DNA from: Protula sp. h YS-2021
Taxonomy: Eukaryota > Annelida > Polychaeta > Sabellida > Serpulidae
Assembly: GCA_949752745.1 (NCBI GenBank)
Contig: OX457026.1
Span: 48,323,456 to 48,387,455 of the forward strand
DNA: 64,000 nt
Direction of reading: 5' to 3'
Shown: positions 50,829-59,883 of the stretch, piece by piece
How positions within the stretch are numbered: position 1 is the first letter of the stretch
Layout of the letters: each line of letters begins with the position of its first letter
The notes under the pieces: generated by a model
Told to the model about the DNA's origin: nothing
Database searches by the model: none
What the model saw: the letters and a program-made list of their open reading frames with translations, nothing else
Program-made: the position numbers and the translations under genes

Positions 50829-50970
50829 TGAGCCAGGGGGGGGTCCTTGCTTCAGGTCGACTGACCAGGTCGACTAGGGGGGGGGTCCTTGCTTCAGGTC
50901 GACTGACCAGGTCGACTAGGGGGGGGGGGGGGTCCTTGCTTCAGGTTGACTGACCAGGGGGGAGGTCCTA
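50829..50970. promoter_or_regulatory. Right regulatory array of GGGGGTCCTTGCTTC units
   Basis: Three to four units of a G-run plus GGTCCTTGCTTCAGGTCGACTGACCAG(GTCGACTA). The core is the exact inverse of GAAGCAAGGACC in the left array (36278-36506). It lies between divergent TATA boxes of the CARD-like and zinc-finger genes, mirroring the left module. Confidence 0.7.
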
Positions 50971-50978
50971 TATAATAG
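50967..50978 (+). promoter_or_regulatory. TATA box of the right-end gene
   Basis: CCTATATAATAGC, TATATAATA at 50969-50977, about 60 bases before the ATG at 51038. Confidence 0.6.
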
Positions 50979-51037
50979 CAGCCTCGCACTGTATGCAGTC
51001 AGTCTGCCTTTGATCATTGAAGGAGCAACAGCTAAAA

Positions 51038-51691
51038 ATGCAACACAAAGATGAATTTTTCTCGCCAGAGCTTAGGGCTCGCTACTTCTTGTCGCAGAAG
51101 GATGTAGATCTCTGGGAAGATATCTATGTAGAATATCAAACATTTCTATTTCGACAGTGGAGGAATTTTCTCAGGAACAGACCTGAAGAAGAGTTCAACC
51201 GGTTTGGCAGGGCGGCAGAGGAACGATACAAGCGTCGGAGGGAGAGCTTGCTCGACAGGAGCCAGGACCCACCGCCCTGCCAGGAAGAAAGGCTAGCCAG
51301 GACCACAGCAGCGACAACCACGACGACGGCAACCCCTGCCAAGGCGACTCCTGCTGCAGCCACGACGTCAACACTGACGACTCCGCCGATAGCGATTCCA
51401 ACGGCAGCTGATGTCACTGTCTTGAAGGTTCCGGCGGAAGAAGTTGTAGTCAAACGGCGAAATCTTCCTAGCGCCACAGTTACCAAGCCGGAGACAGTGA
51501 CACCAGCTCCTGAGGAAGAGCTAGCAACCGCTGTCGCCAGTATAACGGACCTCACGCAGGTGGACTTCAGCCTCATGCAGTCGCCCTCCGACAATGACTG
51601 CACCGTGGAACTGGTTGACGTGAAACAGGAGGATGGCTCTTCCAAAAAGTCAACCCTCCAGGATATCGTAGTTTTTGGATACGGCGGATAA
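51038..51691 (+). CDS. Thr/Ala-rich right-end protein, unrecognised
   Basis: 217 residues from the ATG at 51038. The N-terminal 80 are charged and helical (FFSPELRARYFLSQKDVDLW, FRQWRNFLRNRPEEEFNRF). The middle is a low-complexity Thr/Ala/Pro linker. The end is acidic (DFSLMQSPSDNDC...), like a transactivator tail. It terminates at 51691, but an overlapping frame (51675-51926) continues with zinc fingers, so the original product may have been longer. It has a TATA box and regulatory array upstream and a histone-type stem-loop downstream. Confidence 0.6.
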   Translation: MQHKDEFFSPELRARYFLSQKDVDLWEDIYVEYQTFLFRQWRNFLRNRPEEEFNRFGRAAEERYKRRRESLLDRSQDPPPCQEERLARTTAATTTTTATPAKATPAAATTSTLTTPPIAIPTAADVTVLKVPAEEVVVKRRNLPSATVTKPETVTPAPEEELATAVASITDLTQVDFSLMQSPSDNDCTVELVDVKQEDGSSKKSTLQDIVVFGYGG

Positions 51692-51926
51692 TGTGCAGTT
51701 TTGCAGCTTCTGCCATTTTGGATTACCGGCAGGAAGCTCTCTACGAGTCCACGAACAGACATGCCCAGATGCGTTAAAGCCGGAGTACCATTATTGTAAC
51801 GTTCTGGGTAGAGGTTTCAGGACACACAGGGCCGCGGTAGCAGCGCATAGGAGGAGAGCTGGCTGTAGGGAGGATGACGGCAGCGGCAGAGGCGGAGACG
51901 GCGACGACGCCAAGGCGAAATGGTAG
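51675..51926 (+). CDS. Zinc-finger continuation in the overlapping frame
   Basis: An open frame with no ATG at its head, preceded by a TAG. It encodes a C-x2-C...H-x3-C finger (FCSFCHFGLPAGSSLRVHEQTC, split here by spacing), a second degenerate finger (YHYCNVLGRGF...AAHRRRAGC) and an acidic/Gly-rich tail. It most likely belongs to the preceding gene through a frameshift, programmed or mutational, in the 17-base overlap, or through a small unspliced intron. Confidence 0.5.
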   Translation: MDTADNVQFCSFCHFGLPAGSSLRVHEQTCPDALKPEYHYCNVLGRGFRTHRAAVAAHRRRAGCREDDGSGRGGDGDDAKAKW

Positions 51927-51990
51927 GGGAAGCGGCGGCAGGGGAAGCGACAGGAAGTGGACCGGCGGAGAAAGCAGAAAATACCTCCAC

Positions 51991-52032
51991 GGCCGCTTTT
52001 TAGCGGCCACCCATTATTACGAAATGAGCGCG
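51991..52032 (+). terminator. Histone-type stem-loop and downstream element of the right-end gene
   Basis: GGCCGCT-TTTT-AGCGGCC at 51991-52008 (7-bp stem, 4-nt loop), then 12 bases starting ACCCA, then GAAATGAGCGCG. The stem sequence differs from the two left stem-loops but pairing, loop size and the 12-base spacing are kept. ACCCA is the usual base string after histone stem-loops. Confidence 0.72.
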
Positions 52033-52095
52033 AATCGTGTCATGTTGTTAGTATGTATGTGTATGCATGAGAGTGTGGGAAATGCTAAAAAAAAA
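52021..52095. repeat. Inner piece of the right TIR, separated from the outer part
   Basis: Matches the inverse of 35546-35612 (GAAATGAGCGCGAATCGTGT, TATGTATGTGTATGCATGAG, GAGTGTGGGAAATGCT, then an A run). In the left TIR this segment adjoins the outer TIR directly. On the right 2.26 kb of repeats lie between. Confidence 0.8.
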
Positions 52096-53275
52096 GGGGG
52101 GTCTATAAATCATTGATTTATACCCCCATCTGTCCGTCTGACCGTCTGAAAAAGCTAAACAAATTGCTGCCTAGGTTAAAAATACCCTGGCATGAGAAAT
52201 GAAACGCTAAATCTGTCCGTCTGCCCGTCTGAAATAGCAAAACAAATTGCTGTCTGGGTTAAAAATACTCAGGCTTGAGAAATGAAACGCTAAATCTGTC
52301 CGTCTGACCGTCTGATGTGTTATGTGTGTGTGGAGAGAGAGATTAAAAAAATAAAAAAGATTGCCTGTCTGACCGTCTGAAAAAGCTAAACAAATTGCTG
52401 CCTGGGTTAAAAATACACAGGCTTGAGAAATAAACGCTAAATCTGTCCGTCTGACCGTCTGATGTGTTATGTGTGTGTGGAGAGAGAGATTAAAAAAATA
52501 AAAAAAAAAGATTGCCTGTCTGACCGTCTGAAAAAGCTAAACAAATTGCTGCCTGGGTTAAAAATACACAGGCTTGAGAAATAAACGCTAAATCTGTCCG
52601 TCTGACCGTCTGATGTGTTATGTGTGTGTGGAGAGAGAGATTAAAAAAAATAAAAAAAGATTGCCTGTCTGACCGTCTGAAAAAGCTAAACAAATTGCTG
52701 CCTGGGTTAAAAATACACAGGCTTGAGAAATAAACGCTAAATCTGTCCGTCTGACCGTCTGATGTGTTATGTGTGTGTGGAGAGAGAGATTAAAAAAATA
52801 AAAAAAAAAGATTGCCTGTCTGACCGTCTGAAAAAGCTAAACAAATTGCTGCCTGGGTTAAAAATACACAGGCTTGAGAAATAAACGCTAAATCTGTCCG
52901 TCTGACCGTCTGATGTGTTATGTGTGTGTGGAGAGAGAGAGATTAAAAAAAATAAAAAAAAGATTGCCTGTCTGACCGTCTGAAAAAGCTAAACAAATTG
53001 CTGCCTGGGTTAAAAATACACAGGCTTGAGAAATAAACGCTAAATCTGTCCGTCTGACCGTCTGATATGTTATGTGTGTGAGAAGAGTGAGATTAAAAAA
53101 AAAAAAAAAAAATGATTGCCTGTCTGACCGTCTGAAAAAGCTAAACAAATTGCTGCCTGGGTTAAAAATACACAGGCATGAGAAATAAACGCTAAATCTG
53201 TCCGTCTGACCGTCTGATGTGGTGCTATGTGTGTTTGGAGAGAGAGAGATACAAAAATTTTAAAAAAAGACCGTC
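52096..53275. repeat. ~150-bp satellite inside the right TIR
   Basis: About seven units with CTGTCCGTCTGACCGTCTGA, TGTGTGTGGAGAGAGAGATT, an A-run, GATTGCCTGTCTGACCGTC and GCTAAACAAATTGCTGCC. GATTGCCTG recurs at about 52359, 52510, 52659, 52810, 52962 and 53114. Copies are nearly identical, so the expansion is recent. Confidence 0.93.
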
Positions 53276-54355
53276 CTTTTATCCGGATGTCCTTTTATCC
53301 GGGTGCCCTTTTATCCGGATGCCCTTTTATCCGGTTGCCGTAGGTGTTAGAAGAGTGAGAAAGCTTTAAAGAAAGGATTGTTGCTTGTATATGGCCACAA
53401 TGCATGGAGACCTCTCTGTGGTTAAAACACAACATCCCTTAAGGAAAAGAGTGTTCTTTTTTTTAATTGCTGCTGCAATGGCTTGGTTAGAGAGTGAGAA
53501 AGCCAGAAAAAGACTGTTTGTTTGCCCCCCCCCCCCCAAGCTACCGTGTGGAGAGAGAGGTAAAAAAACCAAAAAAAAGACTGTCCGAGAGAGCTCTGGG
53601 TTAAAAATGATGTCTCTTTAGCGTGAGAAAGCCAGAAAAAGACTTTGTTTGAAGCGTGGGAAAGCCGAAAAAAAGAGTTGCTGTTGCCTATATATGCGTG
53701 GGAGAGAGAGAGAGAGTTCTCACGGTTGAAAATAGGGTCTCTTATTTAGGTCACTTCTAATTGCTGCTACGGCAATCGATTAGTGAAGGTGTGGAGTGAG
53801 AAAGCCGAAAAAAAAGACTGTTTCTTTGCCCCTCAGACGCCGTGGTGTGATAGAGAGAGAGAGACAAAAATTAAAAAAAAAATACTGTCTGGGTGTCCGT
53901 GTGTCTGGGTGTCCGTGTCTGGGTGTCCTTGTGTCTGGGTGTCCGTTTGTTCGGTTGCCGTAGGTGTTAGAAGAGTGAGAAAGCTTTAAAGAAAGGATTG
54001 TTGCTTGTATATGGCCACAATGCATGGAGACCTCTCTGTGGTTAAAACACAGCATCCCTTAAGGAAAAGAGTGCTCATTTCTTTTAATTGCTGCTGCAAT
54101 GGCTTGGTTAGAGAGTGAGAAAGCCAGAAAGCTTGGTTAGAGAGTGAGAAAGCCAGAAAGCCAGAAAGCCTCGAGTGCTCGGGTGCTCGAGTGCTTGAGT
54201 GCTTGGGTGCCATTTTGTTCGGGCGCCATTTTGTTCGGGCGCCAAAAAAAAAAAGGGGGTAATTTTTTTTACCCCTTTTTATACCCCCTTTTTTTACTTT
54301 AAGCGGGCTTTATAGGTGAGCCATTTTGTTCGGGCGCCATTTTGTTCGAGCGTCC
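53276..54355. repeat. Mixed short repeats inside the right TIR
   Basis: Contains four CCTTTTATCCGG(A/G)TG units (53276-53340), a GTGTCTGGGTGTCCGT array (53886-53950) and a ~120-bp segment present twice (53334-53455 and 53955-54075, from GTTGCCGTAGGTGTTAG). It also contains GAGAGTGAGAAAGCCAGAAA units, GCCATTTTGTTCGGGC units, and a partial duplicate of the TIR inner edge at 54244-54320. No gene is seen. Confidence 0.8.
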
Positions 54356-54991
54356 AAAAAAAAAAAAAAAAAAAGGGGTGATTTTTTTTTACCCCTTTTT
54401 TATACCCCCTTTTTTACTTTAAGGGGGCTTTATAGGTGAGCTCTAACCATGTAGCTATGAGTTCTCTATTTATAAAATGGAGAACTTGTACGTTTGGGGA
54501 GGTGTCTCATCTGTCCGTCTGCCGTTGGATAGTTGTTTGAATGGTCGTTGGAATGGCCGCCCGTTTGAATGCCGTTTGAATGGCCGCCCGTTTGAATGGC
54601 CGCCCACTCTCGATATTACGTCATTATGACGTTCATATGACGTTCATATGACCTCCATATGACCTCCATATGATCTCCATATGATCTCCATATGATCTCC
54701 ATATCACGTCAATAACACGTCCATATGACGTCCATATGACGTTAATATGACGTTACTGTTTTCGGAACCCCATGGGGCTCCGAAAACACCTCATGACGTC
54801 ATTATGACGTTCATATGGCAACCATATGATAACCATATGACAACCATATGACAACCATATGTCAACCATATGACGTCAATATGACGTCAATATGACGTCA
54901 CTGTTTTCGGAACCCCATGGGGCTCCGAAAACACCTCCTGACGTCATTATAACGTCACTTCCTGTTTTCGGAACCCCACTTCTCCCCTACT
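54356..54991. repeat. Polinton right TIR (outer part)
   Basis: Inverse of 34909-35545 with very few differences. It includes both 30-bp near-palindromes (54758-54787, 54903-54932) and the TGACGTCA and CATATG series. It ends at CTCCCCTACT, followed by the ACTGCA duplication. Confidence 0.93.
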
Positions 54992-54997
54992 ACTGCA
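54992..54997. other. Target-site duplication, right (ACTGCA)
   Basis: Exact copy of 34903-34908 on the other side of the Polinton. Confidence 0.95.
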
Positions 54998-55740
54998 AAG
55001 TTTTTCTTCATCTCCATTGAAAATGTATTTTGGCGATTTTTTACATTTCTGATTTTTAAGTTTTTTGGCCATATTTTTGGCGATATCTCCGAAACAATTT
55101 GTTGGATTAGGCTCAAACGTGGCAAGAAGAACCCATGTATAGTGAAATTTTAACGCTTTAAAGTTTTTCTTCATTTTCTGTAAAAATATATTTTTGGCGA
55201 TTTTTTTTAAATTTTTTGGCTCGCGGATTTTGTACTTTTAAGCAAGGATTTTTTCCACGTGACTGATTGGGGGGAGGGGGGCGGGGGAGACATCCGTTTT
55301 TGTTTTAGCAAAAACACTGGCCAGTCTAGTTTCTCGGTTGGATTCCTTTCAAATTTTTTATTAATATTCTCTAGTTGATTGTTTCTTAAATGATTTTTTG
55401 GCAATTCACCAAAAAAATTGACCAGTTGGCTGCATTTTAAATTGCTTTGTTTTTCCAGTGCGTTGCCTGCTGCATGTTCGTTGGATACATTAAAAATATT
55501 AGAATAATGCTCTTTATGTGATCTTTTCTTTAAAAATCGCTTTTTTGTCACACCTGCAAACATTGACCTGATGCAGCCGTTTAAGAGTTTTAGGGATGAA
55601 ATTATTAAAAATTGTTCTTTTTCGGCAAGTAATTTTAGTCAGATTGCTTTCAAGTCTAGTCCAAGCTTAGGGCGTCCTTGAAATTTACTTTTTTGGGATC
55701 CGCCAGAGATTTGACAAATGCCGGCGTGTTAAAAATTTCA
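54998..55740. repeat. Host tandem repeat that received the Polinton, plus monomer fragments
   Basis: AAAGTTTTTCTTCATCTCC at 54999 recurs as AAAGTTTTTCTTCATTTTC near 55159. The TTGGATTAGGCTCAAACGTGG segment (55100) matches 34854-34880 left of the element. So the insertion split one unit of a short tandem array. 55250-55740 holds diverged monomers; no gene. Confidence 0.65.
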
Positions 55741-55754
55741 GTCACCAGTCCTTT

Positions 55755-58525
55755 CAATAGAGGGGTATCCGTCGTCTGTATGTATGTATGTACGCGTGTG
55801 AACTTTTACTTAAAGTGCTTCTTCTCCTTCAGTTTTCATCGGATTCCTCTCAAATTTTACACGAATGTTCTCTAGGCAGGCCTCTCTTTAAAATTTTTTT
55901 TTTTGGCGATCCGCCAAAATTTGGACAAATGGGGGAAATTTTAAATTTTTCGGTTGCCAAAATGCTTCTCCCACAATTTTGATAAGATTTTCTTCATATT
56001 TTGCACAAATATTCCCTAGGTAGGCCTCTTTTAAAAAATTACTCATTTTGGCGATCCGCCCAAAATTGTCTAAATGGGGGGGAAATTTTTTGGTATCTAA
56101 TTTTGAAATTGCTTCTTCTTCCACAATTTTGATCCGATTCCTTTCCAGTATTGGATATTTGTTAATTTTGATCCGATTCCTTTCCTATTTTGGATAGTTG
56201 TAATCTATGCAGACCTCTCTTGAAAACTTGGTGTTTTTGGCGATCTGCCAAAAAATTGGCCAAATTGGGGGCATTTGTAATTTCGTGGTTTGCCAATTTT
56301 CAAAATGCTTCTTCTCCCACAATTTTGATCAGATTTTCTTCATATTTTGTACGAATATTTCTTAGGTAGGCCTCTTTTGAAAAATTACTCATTTTAGCGA
56401 TCCGCTAAAAATTGGCCAAATGGGAGACATTTTTTAATTTTTTGGTATCTAATTTTGAAATTGCTTCTTCTCCCACAAATTTGATCCGATTCCTTTCCAA
56501 TATTGGATATTTGTTCTCTAGGTAGACCTCTCTTGAAAAATTACTGTTTTCGGCGATCTGCTACAAATTGGTCAAATGGGGGACATTTGTAATTTCGTGG
56601 TTGCCAATTTTCAAAATGCTTCTTCTCCTACAATTTTGATCAGATTTTCTTCAAATTTTGTACGAATGTTCTTAACATAGTGCTCCTTTGAAAATTTACT
56701 TTTTTTGGCGACCCCCCTAAAATTTGGCAAATGGGGGGCATTTTTAATTTTTTGTTGCCTAATGTTTCAAAGTGCTTCTTCTCCCACAATTCCTTTCCAA
56801 TTTTGTACGATTGTTCTCTAGTTAGACCTGTCGTGAAAATTTACTCTTTTTGGCGATCTGCAAAAAAAAAAGCCAAATAGGGGACATTTGTGATTTTATG
56901 GTCACTAATTTTTAAAATGCTTTTTTTCACACAATTCTGATCAGATTTTCTTCAAATTTTGTACGATTATTCTCTAAGTAGTCCTCTTTTGAAAAATTCC
57001 TCATTTTGGCGATCCGCCAAAAATTGGCGATATGAGGGGTATTTTTTAATTCATTTGCGTTTAATTTGGAAAATGCTTCTTGTCCCACAATTTTTATTGA
57101 ATTTCTTTCCAATTTTGTACGATTCTTCTTCAGTTAGGCCCCTCTTGAAAAATTAATTTTTTAGGCGAGCCACCAAAACTTGTAAGTTGAATAAACATGC
57201 GCATTGGTCCGAAATACGGACCTCGCATCGACGCAAGTTTGGTAAACATGCGCACTGGTTCGAAATCGAACCGAGCATCGAGTTAAATAAATGCGCGCGT
57301 CAATGCAAGTTAAATAAACATGCGTAGTGGTCCGAAATAATAACCGCACATCAATGCAAGTTAAATAAACTTGCGCAAAGATCCGAAATGCGAACCGCTT
57401 ATCAACGCAAGTTAAATAAACTTGCGCAGTGGTCCGAAATGCGAACCGCTTATCAACGCAAGTTAAATAAACATTCGCACTGGTCTAAAATAAGAAACGC
57501 TGATCAACTCTAGCTAAATAAACATGCGCAGTGGTCCGAAATGTAAAGAGTGCATCAACGCAAGCTAAATAAATATGCGCACTTGTCCGAATTGCGAACC
57601 ACTCATCAACGGAAGTTGAATATACATGCGCATTGGTCTGAAATGCGAACTGCGCATCGACGCAAGTTAAATAAAAATGCGCACCCATCTAAAATAAGAA
57701 CCGCTCATCAATGCAAATTGACTAAACATGCGCACTGGTCCAAAAAATTAAACGCGCATCAACACAAGCTAAGCAAACATAACGGCAAGGTAAATAAACA
57801 TGCGCATTTTTTCCGAAATGCAAACCGCACATCAACGCAAGTTAAATAAACATGCGCACTGGTCGGAAATGCAAACCCCGCAAAATAATGCATACCAAAA
57901 CATTAAACTTAAGTAATGATGTTTTAGACGCGCCGTTTTCTTCTTTTCAAAAGGCACATGAGTTTGGTCGTTTCTGATCGTTTCTGCGGCTTGAACTAAT
58001 TGTGTATGTCTGACAGTACATGTCAACAGTACACATGTGTGGATACAATTTCGATACGTTGTTCGAAGTTATTTTTCTGGGAAAAAAAATCTTTGAATGT
58101 ATTTATCGGTCTATGTTCGGGTCCGTTGCTAAATTAATTATTTAGCTAGCTCATTGCCATCTCGTCCTGTCCTTTGAAGCCCAGTTTTTCAGGGAAATTC
58201 CCTTGTTCAAGCACGCCGGATTTGGTTTTATCGCTTTTCGTTAGCTGGGGCTTTGTTCTTGGACAAGCTTGTACAATGTGACTACCACTTTCGGCAACCA
58301 GACAAGCTTACTCATAGATTCACTAGATCTCGGCTGGTCACAATGTCCCTGGACAGTCTTGTTTTAATATGCTACTTCTACTTTTTGGCGATACTTGATT
58401 CACTAGATCTCGGCTGGTCCCAATGTCCCTGTACATTCTTGTTTTAATATGCTACTTCTATTTTTTGGCGATGCTTGATTCACTGGATTTCGGCTGGTCA
58501 CAATGTCCCTGGACATTCTTGTTTT
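55755..58525. mobile_element. Hairpin-ended element, third composite copy with three termini
   Basis: Starts (truncated) at CAATAGAGGGGTATCCGTCGTC, with ~155-bp monomers to 57170, the 51-bp satellite to 57885 and the conserved 3' module from 58065. The terminal CTCGGCTGGTC...GTCC(C)TGGAC...CTTGTTT occurs three times, at about 58330-58365, 58405-58445 and 58490-58525. Confidence 0.65.
57180..57885. repeat. 51-bp satellite array, locus 3
   Basis: About thirteen AAGTTAAATAAACATGCGCA ... CGAAATGCGAACCGC monomers, joined at 57175 to the ~155-bp array by the same GGCGAGCCACCAAAACTTG junction as at 25140. Confidence 0.9.
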
Positions 58526-59129
58526 TTTTTAATTCAAAAACATTTCATTAGTGTAAAAGACAGGTTTTCTTATAAATACGAGATAAGTTTACCAGTAATC
58601 TTTGACGTCAATTTGTTCTGCAAACTCAAGATACCAGATGCCGTGGCAAAACAAATTGGTACCAGTTGTCTGTGTTTCTTCAAGGATTCCGCATATACCT
58701 TTATCGACAGAAATGAGTCACTGAGTAGTTATTGCTTTGTTATCTCTTTATGGTGCGACCCAGAAAACGAACCCTCCGCACTGACTGTCAGGCAGAGGCT
58801 CCACTAGAGAAGTGCCAGTAATAGGGAAGGTATTCTGGCAAGTGTCAAATTGTTAACACGTGCAGTAACATTACACCTATACACTGTATATAAAACTCAG
58901 TGCTGCTAGAGTATACTTTTTTAAAAGTATTATACGTTTTTTTATTTGAGATTTCGCCAAAAACATACTTTTTTAATACTTTTTCTACTTTTTTTTCGTC
59001 CCCCATACTTGTTTTTTTTTGCTCGATGTCATAAATGTTATTTTAATTTTTTTGTGAGCTTCAAAAAAGTGTTTTAGTCCCCCGCCGGGCTACTATGGTT
59101 TTCGGGTTTGTCTGTCCGTCTGTCCGTCT
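58526..59129. other. Unrecognised ORF fragment and repeat start
   Basis: A plus-strand frame (about 58550-58807) reads DRFSYKYEISLPVIFDVNLF and further protein-like sequence ending in TAG, without splice borders; possibly a relic exon. 59078-59135 has CCCCCGCCGGG and TGTCTGTCCGTCTGTCCGTC, a truncated start of a hairpin-ended repeat. Confidence 0.3.
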
Positions 59130-59883
59130 GTCGACACTTTCTTTGTTAACACACTCAAGCCTACATTTTTTAACCGATTGTTAAGATATTGTATATATGG
59201 GTAGTACTGGAACGAACAAGGATCGGTATTGTAAATGAGCTATGTCGGCCCAAGGACATTGGCCCAGCTGAACTTAACAAATTTTCCCAATCCTTACTCA
59301 GTCGAATGAGTTTGTTAACACACTCAAGCCTACATTTCTGGTTCGATTGTTGAAATCGTTTAGAGATAGGAAGTATTTTAACCAACAAAGGTTGCTATTG
59401 TAAATGAGCCCTGTCGGCTCAAGGACATTGGCCCAGCTGAACTTCAGAAATTTTCACAACTCTTACATACTGGAATGAGTTTGTTAACACACTCAAGCCT
59501 ACATTTCTGCATCGATTGACAAGATATCTTAACTATGAGTATTATTGGAACCAACAAGGTTTGGTGTTGTAAATGAGCCATGTCAGCCCAAGGACATTGA
59601 CCCAGCTGAACTTTACAAATATTCCCAATCTTTACTCAGTTGAATGAGTTTGTTAACACACTCAAGCCTACATTTCTGGATCGATTGTTGAAATCTTTTA
59701 GAATAGGAAGTATTGCAACCAAAAAAGGTTGGTATTATAAATGAGCCCTGTCGGCCCAAGGACATTGGCCCAGCTGAACTTCAGAAAATTTCACAACCCT
59801 TACATACTGGAATGAGTTTGTTAACACACTCAAGCCTACATTTCTTCATCGATTGACAAGATATCTTAACTATGAGTAGTATT
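59130..59883. repeat. ~170-bp tandem array, left part
   Basis: GTTTGTTAACACACTCAAGC recurs at about 59142, 59308, 59478, 59648 and 59818. Each unit also has ATGAGCC(A/C)TGTCGGCCCAAGG and CCCAGCTGAACTT. The array is interrupted at 59883 and resumes at 62071. Confidence 0.92.

Larger units (their letters stand above)
34909..54991. mobile_element. Complete Polinton/Maverick element (20,083 bp)
   Basis: Bounded by TIRs starting AGTAGGGGAGAAGTGGGG at both ends and by 6-bp target duplications. It encodes the full diagnostic set: DDE integrase, protein-primed PolB, FtsK/HerA-type packaging ATPase, adenain-like protease, double-jelly-roll major capsid and penton-like minor capsid. It also has about twelve accessory genes. 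Most frames are intact and the TIRs are nearly identical, so insertion is recent. PolB has two in-frame stops and two accessory loci look frameshifted. It sits inside a tandem host repeat, whose unit resumes right after 54997. Confidence 0.97.

Noticed and set aside
51136..51762. 208-codon minus-strand ORF opposite the Thr/Ala-rich gene
   Set aside because: Antisense shadow of a low-complexity coding region; Ser/Val-rich with no domain, while the plus frame has a TATA box and stem-loop.
52096..53275. CRISPR-like array
   Set aside because: The whole ~150-bp unit is repeated with no unique spacers and no cas genes, in a eukaryotic transposon; it is a satellite.
34909..54991. Free virus or contamination of the assembly
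   Set aside because: The 6-bp target duplication and the split host repeat on both sides show chromosomal integration.
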